A stretch of 64,000 nucleotides of DNA, from the NCBI GenBank assembly GCA_963693365.1, contig CAVNZM010000007.1:744001-808000 (forward strand), given 5' to 3'. The notes beneath the pieces were generated by a model. It had not been told where the DNA came from and searched no databases. It was given only the letters and a program-made list of their open reading frames with translations. Positions 1 to 16,613 of this stretch are shown here, piece after piece. A program made the translations under genes and the position numbers. Each line of letters begins with the position of its first letter. Position 1 is the stretch's first letter. Origin of the DNA: Amoebidium appalachense. Its lineage: Eukaryota > Ichthyosporea.

Positions 1-318
1 CCCCTCGCTCTCTACAAGATTGAAGACCGGCTCTGGCCAGAGTATGTCGACATTGTTGGGCTCATAAGTAGTGTTGTTCTCGGTCTCCTCCTCACCATTC
101 TGTACGATCTCGGAACAAGCATCCCACACACAGCCCAATACACCACCGCAGTCATGTTGGCCTTCTTCTGCTTCCCTGCCAAACCAGAGTGGAAATGGGC
201 CTGTATGCGATTGCTTGCACGCAAGATGGACATGGCGATGGGGATGGGCAGCCCACGCGCATCTCCGATCCCACGGTTGCCCCCATCAGCCATGCAACGG
301 ATGACTCTGACTTGCTGA
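1..318 (+). CDS. 3' end of a membrane-protein gene (partial)
   Basis: Open from the first base in frame 1 to a TGA at 316-318 (105 codons). The peptide has a hydrophobic helix at about residues 16-36 (DIVGLISSVVLGLLL...) and a second hydrophobic stretch at about 50-62 (YTTAVMLAFFCF), followed by a basic segment (WKWACMRLLARK). It therefore looks like the C-terminal part of a multi-pass membrane protein, but I do not recognise the family. After position 225 the other forward frame (frame 3, stop at 363-365) reads a more natural acidic tail ending TPLLSETQ, so a one-base error or frameshift near 220-228 is possible. In that case the gene would end at 365. The 5' part lies outside the window. 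Confidence 0.55.
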   Translation, partial: PLALYKIEDRLWPEYVDIVGLISSVVLGLLLTILYDLGTSIPHTAQYTTAVMLAFFCFPAKPEWKWACMRLLARKMDMAMGMGSPRASPIPRLPPSAMQRMTLTC

Positions 319-1145
319 ATGAGTGCGGAAACGAGGGCACACCACTGCTGAGCGAAACACAGTGACCAAAAAGTTAAACCGTTTGCCGAGGAAGTTTTAA
401 AACCCCTAAAATGCAAGAATAGCCACACCTTTGACGAAAACTTTGGCGAACGATGGCCGCACGATACAATGCATACAAGAAGATAAAATATGATGGTTTA
501 ATACTATATGTTAATGGGCTAGTGTTGAAAAAAATTGCCGTTTTAAAAGGCTGCTGGATTTGAGGTTCTCGGTGCAAAGTGCTTGAAAGATACTATGACT
601 TATGATGTATGTATGAGTGATGTGGTAGGGAAGATGTATATTATGCGATAGTCATTGTAAGCCTTATTATCGAGTTTTTCACTGAATAACTCGATAAGGT
701 GAATGAAAAAAATTACAATTCATGATGTTCCTCAGATGCTCGTCTAGCCCAGCACCAAGGGGGCTCCCTCCCCCTTGGTGGCTCCCCCCCCCTCCGCCCC
801 CCCCCCTTCCTTCTCCCCCTCCGCAGTCCGCGCCCCCTTCCCCCCCCCCCCTACTACCTCCACCACCACCACCACCACCGTCCCCCCTCCGTCACCCTCT
901 CTCTCCCTCCCCAAGCCCACGCACGTGCACATTCTGAATGTGTGTGTATTTATATACTACGATCCGAATTATCTAGTAATTACTAGGCTGAGCATGAACT
1001 AAAGGCTAGGCCCTTTGTATTCCAGGACACTTATTATGCTTTCTCAGTTTGAAGTTCCACACACATCCTTCTTTGCACGCAGCAACAAAACGTGCAGACC
1101 GCCCATACCCCAAAAACTGTGCTTGCGCGGCGCGCGAGCGCACGG

Positions 1146-1963
<818 letters not shown>

Positions 1964-2404
1964 GATCGCGTGAACATGCACGGACACACACACACACCAC
2001 ACTCATTGGCACTTGCATTAGAGTGGCATGCTATTTGCCACTTGCAAATGGTATTCTGCTATAGCTACTAAGTGGCCTCTTTCGTATTGAATTCTAGATC
2101 TTGTAATTACTCGACAAGTTGATATCGGGTTTAATGGCATACTCTTTTACACACCTTTCGGGCAGTCAAGCTTAAGGTAAGTTATGCAATATTGTGATAA
2201 AATGCACTGCAGGCTTTTTATTGGGTGTGCTGAACCAATTGTTTTAATCAGTGAAGTGAATGACATATGTTCGTGCACTTTGATTGGAGATGTCCTCGAG
2301 TTTTGATTGGATACGTCAAGGATAGTCGCGTCCGGATCCATGACGAACGGGTCTCGACTGGTATGCTTGTCTCGTGTGTGTACATGTGTTTGTGTGCGCG
2401 TCCG

Positions 2405-2406
<2 letters not shown>

Positions 2407-2448
<42 letters not shown>

Positions 2449-2589
2449 TGTGTGTATGTGTGAGTGTGTGTCTATGTGTGTGTGTCTATGTGTGTGTCTC
2501 AAACTATGTGTGAGTGTGTATATGTGTGTGTGTATGTGTGTTTGTGTATGTGGCGGGGACCCAGGTTCGGTGTGAGGGGTGGGGTTGGG

Positions 2590-2621
<32 letters not shown>

Positions 2622-2918
2622 GCTCGAGGAACACGGTGACGGTGTTAGGAGCATATCTTGGAGAGATGGTCTCAGTGTTAGATGGTTTGTGTGGACGTGT
2701 GGATGTACACGTACGTGCATGCTTCTCTCTGTCATGTGTCTGGGTGTTTGTGTTGGTGTGCGCGTGTGCGAAGTGCATGTGCGCGCGTGTTTGGGGAGAA
2801 TGTATGTGGGCTGGTAGTGGTGGTGGTGTGTGTGTGCGCGCGCACGCACGTAACTGTGTGTGGTGATCGGTTTCGTGTGTTTTGTTGCCAAGTTGGTGGT
2901 GGTGGTGGGGGGCGGCGT

Positions 2919-2954
<36 letters not shown>
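2407..2954. repeat. (TG)n and poly-G tracts
   Basis: (TG)n from 2407, interrupted TG repeats to about 2560, and G-runs at 2593-2622 and 2918-2954 separated by TG-rich sequence. No coding content seen. Confidence 0.9.
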
Positions 2955-2955
<1 letters not shown>

Positions 2956-3328
2956 GGGGGGAAGGGGGACAGGCAGGGGAGGTGCCGAGGGGGTTCCGAC
3001 AAATATTTTCAATACTGTGCACATTATCAGCCAGGTTCGAAAACCATTTCTTTTGTTATTGAGTTTTCGCACCTGCGTGCGCACGTGCAGTTTCATAGTG
3101 CAAGTAAAACAGAAACCAATCAGAATCATTCATTAATCAGAATGTCACATTTGTATTTCGGTATATCAGCAGGGAAAAACACCATTCAATGTCAATACTT
3201 ACTACATATAGTAACGAGCAGCGCTGTAACTCAGGGTGTGAAAATCTCGAGCCAAAAACAAAAAAAAATTCGGATGGAGAATGTGGGGTGCAACTAAGTA
3301 TTGGATGTGAGTTCAGGTGCACTGTGTA

Positions 3329-3366
<38 letters not shown>

Positions 3367-4072
3367 TTGTGTGTGTGTGCGCGCACATGTGTGTATGTAT
3401 GTGTGTGCATGTGTGCGCCTGAGCACAGCACACACCCACATGTCTCCTTGTGTTTGCACGTGTGTGCGTGTGAGTGTGTGTGTGGATCACTACACGTGTA
3501 CCGTGAGTTGTTCCTATTTGTGTGATGCGAACCTGTGTGTCACGCCTATATTCAGCCATTGATACAACATAACATTCTCGTAACTGCGTAATTACAGACA
3601 AAACCGCGCGTCATCCGCAACTGTACTACACAAATAACTGTACATACACAGAGCCCTTCTACGTTGTATGTTACATTCATGGCAAAAAAAACATTATCAG
3701 ACACCACTTTTGCACTTTCACATCTACTCTTACAATCATTTCATGCTAAAGGAGGATTCGTGAAAGATTTCGCCATCAGTCCCCCCCCCCCCCACCTCTC
3801 CCCTTGGCAGATCATAGCCAGTGTCAACACCGCCCACGCGATTCGCAAATACGCTTTCACGTAATATCCCCCTCCCACTTCCCCCCACCTCCCCCACCCC
3901 CACACCCTTTTGACTCGAACGAGTATTCAATCCATCACAACGTATACATGCCCCCCCCCCCTCTCCCCCCTTCCCTCCCCATCTTCGCCCACCACTATTC
4001 ACCCGATCAACATCGCTTCCTATATCGGCAGACTGGTCGAAATAACCACCACCCAACCCCACCCCTATTAGG

Positions 4073-6643
<2,571 letters not shown>

Positions 6644-7136
6644 AGTGGTGGGTGAATGTGGTTGTGTGTGAAAGAGAGAGAGAGAGAGAAAGAAAAGGGA
6701 AGAGAAGTGTTGAATGAAGAAGCTTGTTCAGCCCTGTGAAGAGTGCCACTAACGCACAAGAGCTTGGCTTAAGGATTCTGAGTGGTTAGGACATGGAAAC
6801 TTCCGCAGCGAGAAGAGCCTAAAACGATGTTGTTCTCCAATGTGTTGTGAGTGCATGAGTGTTTGTAGCCCACAAGGTGCCTGTCACGCTGTTTTTCAGC
6901 CCTAGTTATATATATATAGGCCTAAGTAAAATGACGTAAACGTTGTAGACTGCACCGTGGTCAATTTGAAAGCAGAGAAAATAGAGCACGCCGCTCTCAG
7001 GTTAGAGAGTGCTGATTGCTAAAAAGCGCGCCAAATCAAATGATATCACAAAAAAAAAAAAAAAAAAAAAAATCAAAAAGGTCATATGCGCACTTAGCAC
7101 CGCGCGGAGCACATTCTCGGCAGAAAGGCTAGCAAT

Positions 7137-7473
7137 TTAATACAGTGTCATAACCACGTGTACATCCGCAACCTTAGCTACATATTCGTATGTGGCCCCA
7201 AGGCCTTTTAGGTTGAATTTGTGACGAAAGGATTCCCCCCTCCCCCCCCCCTCCCCCCCCCCCCCCCCCCCCCCCGGCCCCGGCCCCCCCTCCGAGGCTC
7301 CCCCCCCCGGCCACTCCCCCCTTCCTCTCCCCCCCCCCCACATCCCCCCCCCCCGCCCCCCCCCCCATCCCCCCCCACCCTTCTCTCCTGACCCGCCCCT
7401 GACGTGACGGCCCTGACAAGGCCCCCACCCCCCCTCCCGGAGCCAACCATCTTTCACCCCTCCCCCCCCCTCC

Positions 7474-7510
<37 letters not shown>

Positions 7511-7604
7511 TCACCCCCCTCCCCCCTCCAACCCCCAAACCACCACGTGCACACACACGTGCGCACGGCATTCCCGATTCCCCTGACACCGTAGAACTTG
7601 CTCA

Positions 7605-7657
<53 letters not shown>

Positions 7658-7764
7658 AAAAAAGACAAAAAAAAAAAACCACCACCACCAACACCACCCC
7701 AACACCTCATATGGCACATGCATGCGGCTTTCCCCATGCCGGGATTTTGCAGCCGGTATCTCAT
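7137..7764 (-). other. Possible small spliced gene (weak)
   Basis: Three minus-strand pieces look protein-like. One starts at 7764 (MRYRLQNPG...) and ends at a GTGTTGG donor near 7706. One lies at about 7555-7600 (SKFYGVRGIGNA) before GTGCGC. A terminal piece ends in TAA at 7137 (KGLGATYEYVAKVAD...). The last piece faintly recalls the LKGLGxAI...VA pattern of Alba-type nucleic-acid-binding proteins. The splice phases of the last junction do not fit cleanly and the flanks are poly-C/poly-A, so this is a suggestion only. Confidence 0.15.
7237..7676. repeat. Poly-C tracts and C-run/A-run compound
   Basis: Broken C-runs from 7237 to 7520, then a C-run of about 40 nt from 7608 directly followed by A-runs to 7676. 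On the minus strand this is a T-run followed by a G-run, a compound seen repeatedly in this window. Confidence 0.95.
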
Positions 7765-8202
7765 GGTATTACTAAGTCACCGTGTGTATATGTGCGGATA
7801 TGTTTGTGTGTGTACGTGTGAGTGTGGGTCAGTGTGCGTGTGTGCGTGTGTGCCATGATGTGTATGAGTTGCCTAATGTATGACGCCCAAGTTTGCTTGT
7901 ATATTGTGATTCGTATTGCCGTGTGATTAGTGGCCCTCCTGCGCTTGCCTGTACAGGTGTGTGCACACGTGCGAGCGAGCGAGCGAGCGTGCGTGCGTGC
8001 GTGCGTGCGTGTGTGCGTGTGTGCGTGCATGTGTGCGTCTATGCGTGTGTGCGTGTGTGCGTGAGTGTGTAATCGTGCGTGCGCTGATTGTGTGTGTGCG
8101 TGTGTGTGCATGTGTGAGTGCTTGCTGCCTCATATTCCACAAATAGTTTTATGTATAGTCCATGACTCAACATTACAAAGAGGAGGAAACAGCAGGGGGA
8201 CC

Positions 8203-8735
<533 letters not shown>

Positions 8736-9144
8736 GGAGGGGAGGTTAGAGGGGTTGAGGAAGGAACCGGAGTACAGAGAGACCATGAAGCAAGAAAAGA
8801 GTGAAAGGAAAAGCGTGTGTCAGTGAGCACGTCTTGAGTGTGTGTGTGTGTGTGCATGTGTGAACCGTTACGGTGTTTCAACAGTGTGCATGTATGCGGC
8901 ACGTATGTGTGCATGCGTGAATGCATGTGCCTGCAAGTGTGGAGTGTCTACGGTTCCTGCTTTTGATGTGTGTAACCTAATGTTAGTATTACTTACAGAC
9001 ACTTTCAGTTTGGAAGTGTGTGTTTGTATTTGAGCACCGATGTGAATGCATCGGCATCATCATGTATCATGATTAAATGTTTGCATGATTTGCGTCACAG
9101 TGGTTTGTGTGCATACACGTATGTAAGGGCCAAATTTATGTGAG

Positions 9145-9262
<118 letters not shown>

Positions 9263-9896
9263 ACGTGTGCGTGTGCGTGTGTGACGGTATGTGTGTGTGT
9301 GTGTGCGTGTGCGTGCGTGCATGCGTGCGCGTGCAAACGCATGCACTATTACTGTGTGTGTGTGTGTGTGTGTTGGGGTGTGTATACCGACTGTGACCGG
9401 TGCACGGAGATTTGGGGTGCCTCGGAGACGCGTGTTAGCGTTTCTGACAGGCTGTGAATGTGGGCCCTTGCTGATACCATATCTGTAGCAGTACATGATG
9501 TAGTGGCTTCAGCATGTAGCTCTCCATGAGTGCGCTTGGGCAACGTGTAACAACTTCACGTACACCCGTGTATACACTGGTGGTGGGAAATAGTGAGCTC
9601 GGGGAATCGTGCGCATGGGGGAAACTCTGCAAGCCCAGCTGGGGGTATGAGAATGATGATTGTACCATTGGTGGGGCGGTGGAAAGAAAAGATGGGCACC
9701 GGCCGGTCGTTGATGGTTAGTTAGCGAGTGCTGTAGACAAATGAATCGAGCTGGTTTCAGCGAGCCCGTTCGGTTCAGTCCAACAACAAAAAAATACTTG
9801 TCCATCAATATGAGAGACCCCCCTCACGTTCGGCGTATAGGCTCCAGGCGAATACCACCCCCGGCTGCAGAGTTTCGGAAGAGGGGAGACTCAGGG

Positions 9897-10512
<616 letters not shown>

Positions 10513-11290
10513 TTTGCTGGGTACATGTTCCACTACAGACAGTGTTACCATCAAAGGAAGAAAGGGAAATGCTCACCAGCTGTGGATAGCAGCGTCACGT
10601 GCGCATGCACGTGACCTTTGCACATGGCCATGCAGCCTTGCAGCAAGTGCCACAAGAAAACAAGCAAATTTGCTAACTTGCTATGCCACGGTGTGCACTG
10701 TATGCATGTATGTTCAATGTATGTATATAGGATGCCAGATATGAAAGATCGAAGTATACGTATACGCGCACACTGTATGCGACACATGTCATCGATATCA
10801 CGGCACAACGTCAGGTAGCTACGTAGTGTATTCATGTCACCCGTTACACCCGTAGGACTGGGAAGTGTTGTTACTGGTGCACGTGGTTGGGGTGATGATT
10901 CGACGAGTTAGTTCAGTTAGTTAGCCTACTTCAGTTATCCCTTTTTCACGGTGCACTTGGGTACCGGTGACGCTGAAGTTTGCTACCCTACAGGGCCTAC
11001 ACCCCTTTCCTGAAGTTGGGTAAGATCATCCACTTTCGTTGGTGTTTTGGCGCATATATGCGTGTGTGCACGTGCACAACACTAATCACTCTGAACACAT
11101 GTACATGAGCACATTGTGCACGCGTATGCAAATGCACACTGTCGTGAGTCGGCCGTGCGATGGCCAGGCCCATAGATGTGCCAGTGCATACCAGACGGAA
11201 TTGTGAGGGCTCGACCAATCATCAATCGCCTTATTCCTATTGGCTTAACGTAACTGCGACGACTTCAATCCCATTTCCTATTGAATTAAA

Positions 11291-11509
11291 ATGCATCAAG
11301 GCGGTGCGAGGGCTGCAGCGGATTGGCTATTGGCTAAACAGACAGATCCCAGTAGAGTGGAAGAAGAAATTGCAGCCCTGACTGTTTTTTTATGGAGCTC
11401 ATATTATGAAGTACGAAAGAACTCCGCTGCATACGTTTGTGCATTACTTGATATGCGTCATGCCGCCAAATTAGGCTTTTTGAAATATCTACGTATTATA
11501 ATGTTTTAG
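11291..11509 (+). CDS. Small ORF with a UBA-like segment (candidate)
   Basis: 72-codon frame from ATG 11291 to TAG 11507-11509, in unique sequence. The start of the peptide (QGGARAAADWLLAKQTDP...EEEI) resembles the last helix of UBA domains, where A-x2-A-x-x-WL is followed by a DP turn and acidic residues. Only the C-terminal half of such a domain would be present, and the rest (VFLWSSYYEVRKN...) is unrecognised. It could be an exon of a larger gene (CATCAAG|GCGGTG is acceptor-like) or chance. CCAAT-type motifs precede it. Confidence 0.25.
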   Translation: MHQGGARAAADWLLAKQTDPSRVEEEIAALTVFLWSSYYEVRKNSAAYVCALLDMRHAAKLGFLKYLRIIMF

Positions 11510-12090
11510 TTACAAGCTACAAAAGGGCATTAAATTCCCTGGATCCGGGCTGTGCTTGCGCTGTAGAAAAAATATATATACATACGTGTATATATATATC
11601 ATATACATCATTAGAGCGCTAGCTATAGTAACCTTTTTTGACTTTTCTAAAACAGTGCCGCCAGCTCCTGATTTCGGTAAAACTTCAATACTCCCTTTAC
11701 TCGTAATCGGAATCCGAGGGATAAGAAAAAATAAACTCTAAGAAACTGTTTCACACGGTCGTTTCAAACTATTTTGTATTAAAAAAAAAAGAAAACAAAA
11801 AAAGGCGAAGTTGCCACGCCCCGCTTCAAGTGGTGCAGGGGGATCAACAGGGATAGTATCTTCGGCAGGGTGTGAAATTGTTCTTTTGGCTCTGGGCAGC
11901 CAACTCCGCCACGCTTTCTTCAACCTTAGTAATGTAGGTGACAGCCCTAAGTCGACCGCGGAGAGTATATACACATAAAGATAGTTACATTACTGTTTAG
12001 CCCATTTGTGAAAAGTCAGTGTACCTAACATCATGAGATTAGGGACACTACTCTGAATCCAGAAATCAAATAACCGATCATGATGTTGAC

Positions 12091-12122
12091 ACTTTTGCCT
12101 GGCACCACTTTTGCCTGGCACC
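12091..12122. repeat. 16-bp perfect tandem duplication
   Basis: ACTTTTGCCTGGCACC occurs twice in direct succession (12091-12106 and 12107-12122). No coding context is supported. Confidence 0.9.
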
Positions 12123-13656
12123 CGGCCCGCGGTCGCGGCTGTCACTGATGCCCAGGAGCCTGCCGCAACTGGCCTTCGTTCCAAGCTATTTATCACACTT
12201 TTTTTTGTTTGCAAACACACGGTTCCCTTTGTTATTATTGTTATACTCTGCGTACCCACTGTTGGCAGCAATGAAAGGTCTAACATTCCTATCTGCATCC
12301 TGTGGGCCACCATGACCTGAAGCCAATCGAAGCCGTGCACTCTTTGGAGCCGCAAATCAGTGACTCGTATCAATGAACTCTGGCGCAATCTTGCATATAT
12401 AAACTACTCAAAACCCTGTATTTGCACTAAAGTACAGTAGCTTATCATTTTGTTTACAAAATACGCTTAAATGCTCGGAAAACTGCTGCTAACGCCAAAA
12501 TAGAAGGGTCACCTCTGACAACCTCTGACTCACCTGTGTTGAGGCTAATTGAAGAGCCTTTCCGATTGGCTGCAGCTCATGGTTGCTGCGACTGTTCCTA
12601 TTGGTCTAATCGATTACAAATGGATCCCCCAAAACCCATATGTGTGGGGTGTGTGTAACAGAGGGGTTACATTTTCCAGTTTCGGATTTCGGCCAAGTGA
12701 AATTCCGTTACAGACATAGGACTGCAACTTGCCTTACATATAGTAAAAATCAAAAACTCTTCACTTTCGAAGGATATTGCGGTATAATGACACTTCATTT
12801 TCCGCATTTACTAGCTACATACTGTTACACACATACGAAAACGGGGTCTCAAATTCCCGAGGGAACGTAGTGGACATACGATCGCCCCCCCACCAAGAAG
12901 TGTTGGGGGATCCTACAAATAGTCAGCTGATGATCTTGTTCACAAAGAGAAAAGCAGTCAGTAAAGAAATGGCATTCCCATTACTGGTTGCTTATACTTA
13001 TATTCCTTTGTTTGACCTCCAAAATACCTCTTTAGAAGAATTTCATTTATAATGATGGCAGTTGATTTACTCCCCTGTTGCACGTGCATGAGGGAGTCAC
13101 TGCTGCTCAGCATTCGATTACACCGGCCGGCTATTCGGAGAGCACAAGCCTCGCATTGATTGGACCATACGCACGTGTGCGGTTTGACTCGTTCACTAAA
13201 TTGTTAATAGACAGAAATGAAGTAAAAACAATAATATTAAAGCAATAAAAAATATCTATATAAATCCGCATTAATGGTTCTACATAGTTAAGCTACGAAG
13301 CACGTGCCTGATCCATGCGCATTGTTCTCAAACAAGGAGAAACACCTAATCTCGACAATATCAATTGGTCCTAAATCGTTCTCCTATTGATCCTAAATCA
13401 TGCATCTCAAACGTCACAGTTCCATTTGCTGTTGGTCTATATGCCTGTGCTAACACGCTTTTTCTTCGACCACTTCATGCGTTCGATATCTCCACAACAA
13501 CTCGGCGCAAAAGTTCTTTGGGGTAATACCAAAACAACGAAAATCCACACTTTTTGTGTGTGTTCTTTTCCGTGTGCGTTCCTTCTGGCGCTAGGGTACC
13601 GTTTTATGTCTATCTTGTCACGTTACTAGTCCTTCCTCTAAGCTATATACGTGGGA

Positions 13657-15045
13657 ATGGCAGAGCCAGTGCTAGGTACATCTGACCGGGGCGATGACGA
13701 GATCCAAAAAACATCGCTTTTGGAGCAGCACACGCTCAAGCGTGCTGTGGCCATTGAAACGTACGTGCGCAGTTTCCGCTTGCACCATGGCCTGGTGACG
13801 GGCAGCAGCAACCCCCTTACCCTGCGCATGGAGGGCTTCGTTGGCACCCTGGCGCAGAAATGCACTCTAACCCAACTGGCGCAAGAGGGCGGTGATGCGC
13901 TTGTGGATGTCCTCCAAACATCGTCCGGGTTGGCTCGCGCGGCGCTTGCGTCCGTTGCTGAGGCATATGCGTACACGGTTGGGCCCATGGGCGACCTTGA
14001 GGAGTTTGCCGGGGCCGTTGTCCCCTACCTTCCCCTGTGGGCGGACAGTAGGCGCTTCGTGTGTGCCTTCAAGCTGCTGGCCACCTTCACACGCCGCACC
14101 GCCGATACACGCCCCGTCGACCTTTCCATCATTTTGGGCGCACTGCACGCGCTCAAGGAGGCCTGCGACGCGTGCGGTGAGCTTCTTGCGGCTGCATGTT
14201 CCACCCCGGTGTCTGCAAGCACCTGGGACAGTGGCAACACTGCGTTTGCATGGAACGTGTTTGGCTCCCAGCCCACAAGCAGCAGCAGCAACAGCTTCAC
14301 TCCCCCCGACACCCCCGAGCACGGCTCCCCCACCCCTGCGCGCAGCAAATCTCTGCCCAACGGCACTACAAGTGCCCCCAAGCCCCTAGCCCAGCCCCCT
14401 CGTCGTGAGACCATCTCGTCGGTGAAGACGGCCTTTGAGAGTGTACCTAGCCCAGGCCAGGTGGCCCCTACCGGCGTCAACTACGAACTACTTCCCGTGG
14501 GGTTGATGGCTGCACTGGACGACAGCATCGAGACGGCATCTTCCCTCGAGTCCATGAGCGACGAACTGAGCGAGGGCGGGGTGTCGCCCAGCTACCATCA
14601 TAGCAAGATCTACTGGCACCAGGCTTCAAAGCCCCAGCCCCCCATGCAGCACCCGGCCTACGACCACATGCCCATGGCCTACCATGCCGAGGAGGAATGG
14701 GCTCAGATGATGGCCGTGCGCAATGGGGATGTCTATAGTCGGCTCGACAAGATGCTCCCGGCCCTGCAGTGGAAGGAGCGTCCCACGGGCTTCCGCGTTG
14801 TCATGTGCCGCCACATGGACTCCAAGGGCAAGTGCAAGAAGGCAGGCACGTGCACCTTTGCACACTCCCAGCCCGATCTCGAGCGTTTCCGTGCGCTGTT
14901 CATCCCCACGGAGAGATGCAACTACGGGGCCAAGTGTGTGTACCGCAGCAAGAACTGCCAGTACAGCCACACCCCGACGGAGCAGCACCGCTCCATCAAG
15001 TATTATAACCTGGCCGTGGCCCAGGCCTGCGCCAACTCTGCGTAA
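13657..15045 (+). CDS. CCCH zinc-finger protein, intronless, 462 aa
   Basis: Single uninterrupted frame starting at the ATG in GGGAATGGCAGAG (13657) and ending with TAA. The C-terminal part has two CCCH-type fingers. The first is C-x8-C-x5-C-x3-H (Cys384, 393, 399, His403: MCRHMDSKGKC...GTCTFAH). The second is C-x5-C-x6-C-x3-H (Cys421, 427, 434, His438: RCNYGAKC...NCQYSH). Such finger pairs usually bind RNA. Residues 15-190 are predominantly helical and of unknown type (RAVAIETYVRSFRLHHG, TLAQKCTLTQLAQEGG). Residues 210-330 are Ser/Pro/Thr-rich and probably disordered. The lack of introns contrasts with its many-exon neighbours. RNA-binding regulation is an inference from the fingers, and no orthologue is assigned. 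Confidence 0.88.
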   Translation: MAEPVLGTSDRGDDEIQKTSLLEQHTLKRAVAIETYVRSFRLHHGLVTGSSNPLTLRMEGFVGTLAQKCTLTQLAQEGGDALVDVLQTSSGLARAALASVAEAYAYTVGPMGDLEEFAGAVVPYLPLWADSRRFVCAFKLLATFTRRTADTRPVDLSIILGALHALKEACDACGELLAAACSTPVSASTWDSGNTAFAWNVFGSQPTSSSSNSFTPPDTPEHGSPTPARSKSLPNGTTSAPKPLAQPPRRETISSVKTAFESVPSPGQVAPTGVNYELLPVGLMAALDDSIETASSLESMSDELSEGGVSPSYHHSKIYWHQASKPQPPMQHPAYDHMPMAYHAEEEWAQMMAVRNGDVYSRLDKMLPALQWKERPTGFRVVMCRHMDSKGKCKKAGTCTFAHSQPDLERFRALFIPTERCNYGAKCVYRSKNCQYSHTPTEQHRSIKYYNLAVAQACANSA

Positions 15046-16102
15046 AGATTTCGGCGTGTGGACATAGGACATTAAGATATACTGTATTGTGACATAGCAA
15101 TGGCCTGAAACATAAATTTTGTCGTAGGCCAAATTTAAGGTTAAGCTGGACACCTTTTTTTTCTTCCCCACATGATAAAAAGCTGCGGAATAATATATAT
15201 ACGTACATAAATCTGACTAAGGAAGTTAAATGTTATATTATAGTAATATGAATATAGGGTGGAAAAAATTGAGTATAAACTTGTTGGTTGATAATACCAT
15301 CGTTGGCAACCGTTAACACCTATTAAGCGGATGCCCGGTGATGCTTTCTGCTGATTTTGCCTTTATGCCTGTATCTATATGTGTATAAAATGGTTGAGAA
15401 GTAAACGAAAGTAGTTTTTTTTGGTTCAAAATTGAGCGCAACCAAAAAAGTGTGCGCTCTTCACCGATTTTATCAGTGGCCTGACAAAGCCACGAAACCG
15501 AAAGGTATGAAACTGAATAATAAAAGTATTCCCGTACAGTAACTGTTGTAACAAGCGATTGAACATAACCGTTACAGTGTACCCGCGGCACCAATTGCTA
15601 CTATGCAGAGGATACTATCCTCGGTGGAAGTGTACGTGTTTCCAATACCTGTGAGCTTCATTACATGTTTGTTGGCGTGTACAACGATACCACCCGTGTA
15701 TGTACCATGTGACAGGCGATTTTATATACAAACATGTGCACTCAGTCTGCACAGGTACATGTACACGCTGCCGTGGCATTGCAACACCCTGTTACACACC
15801 CACACATAATCATTATGATACGCACATAAACACAAAAACACACGTGCAGGTACGTACACACACAATCTGGGAAGCTTGGAAGGGTGGCACGGGACTAGCG
15901 GGTGGTTATATGGTGGCGCAACGGTGGTGCCATACTGAGGGTGTGCACGCGCGCGCGCGCACACGCGCGTACGTGTGTGTGTGAGCACGTGCGTGTGCGT
16001 TCGTACCACACTGCTACATGTGTGCCGGTGTGTCACGGTGCACACACATACACGTGTGCGTGCACATGGTGAGGGTATGTGTACATTAGAGAGAGAGAGA
16101 GT

Positions 16103-16133
<31 letters not shown>

Positions 16134-16613
16134 GGGGGGGGGGGCGGGTAAGGTGGGCCCCTGGAAGGACATCGAATACATAACACGTGTGTACCGTACT
16201 GAGGTACATATTTTAAAGCTGATAAAGTTTTCCATATACCAAGCGAGTACATTGCAGTTGTGGCCTCAGATCATGTCCTTCAAATACCTTCAGTATTAAA
16301 CAATAATTGTAATAAAAAACATCACAATATCTGCAAAAAGAAGTAAGTTGGGGATTGGTTTAAAAAAAGGTTAAAAATTAAATTTTAAAGAAAGGGGGGG
16401 GGGGAGGGGGGGGGGGGGGGCAGGGACGTCATCCGGGGAGTGGGGGAAATCCAACCGCTACGTATACAGAAGAAGAGTATCAGATATATCATTTGCATCC
16501 TTATTTACTTATAGTTCTGAATGAACGTATTCTCAACAAGTTCAAGACACCCGACCAGAACTAAAAAGCAAATCTATTCATCTCACACGTGCACAACAGG
16601 CAATAGTAACCAA
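15046..16613. other. Convergent intergenic region
   Basis: 3' flanks of the CCCH gene (+) and the BTB gene (-). It contains AT-rich unique sequence, AC/GC-type interrupted repeats at 15830-16070, a (GA)(GT)G-run block at 16089-16144 and a G-run block at 16396-16430. No gene seen. Confidence 0.7.

Noticed and set aside
9435-9668. Minus-strand frame SALMESYMLKPLHHVLLQIWY
   Set aside because: Open in unique DNA but no splice sites, start context or family recognised, so too weak to list as a gene.
11990-12388. 132-codon minus-strand frame in unique sequence
   Set aside because: It includes a 16-bp tandem duplication and low-complexity residues, shows no motif, and has no supporting promoter or splice context.
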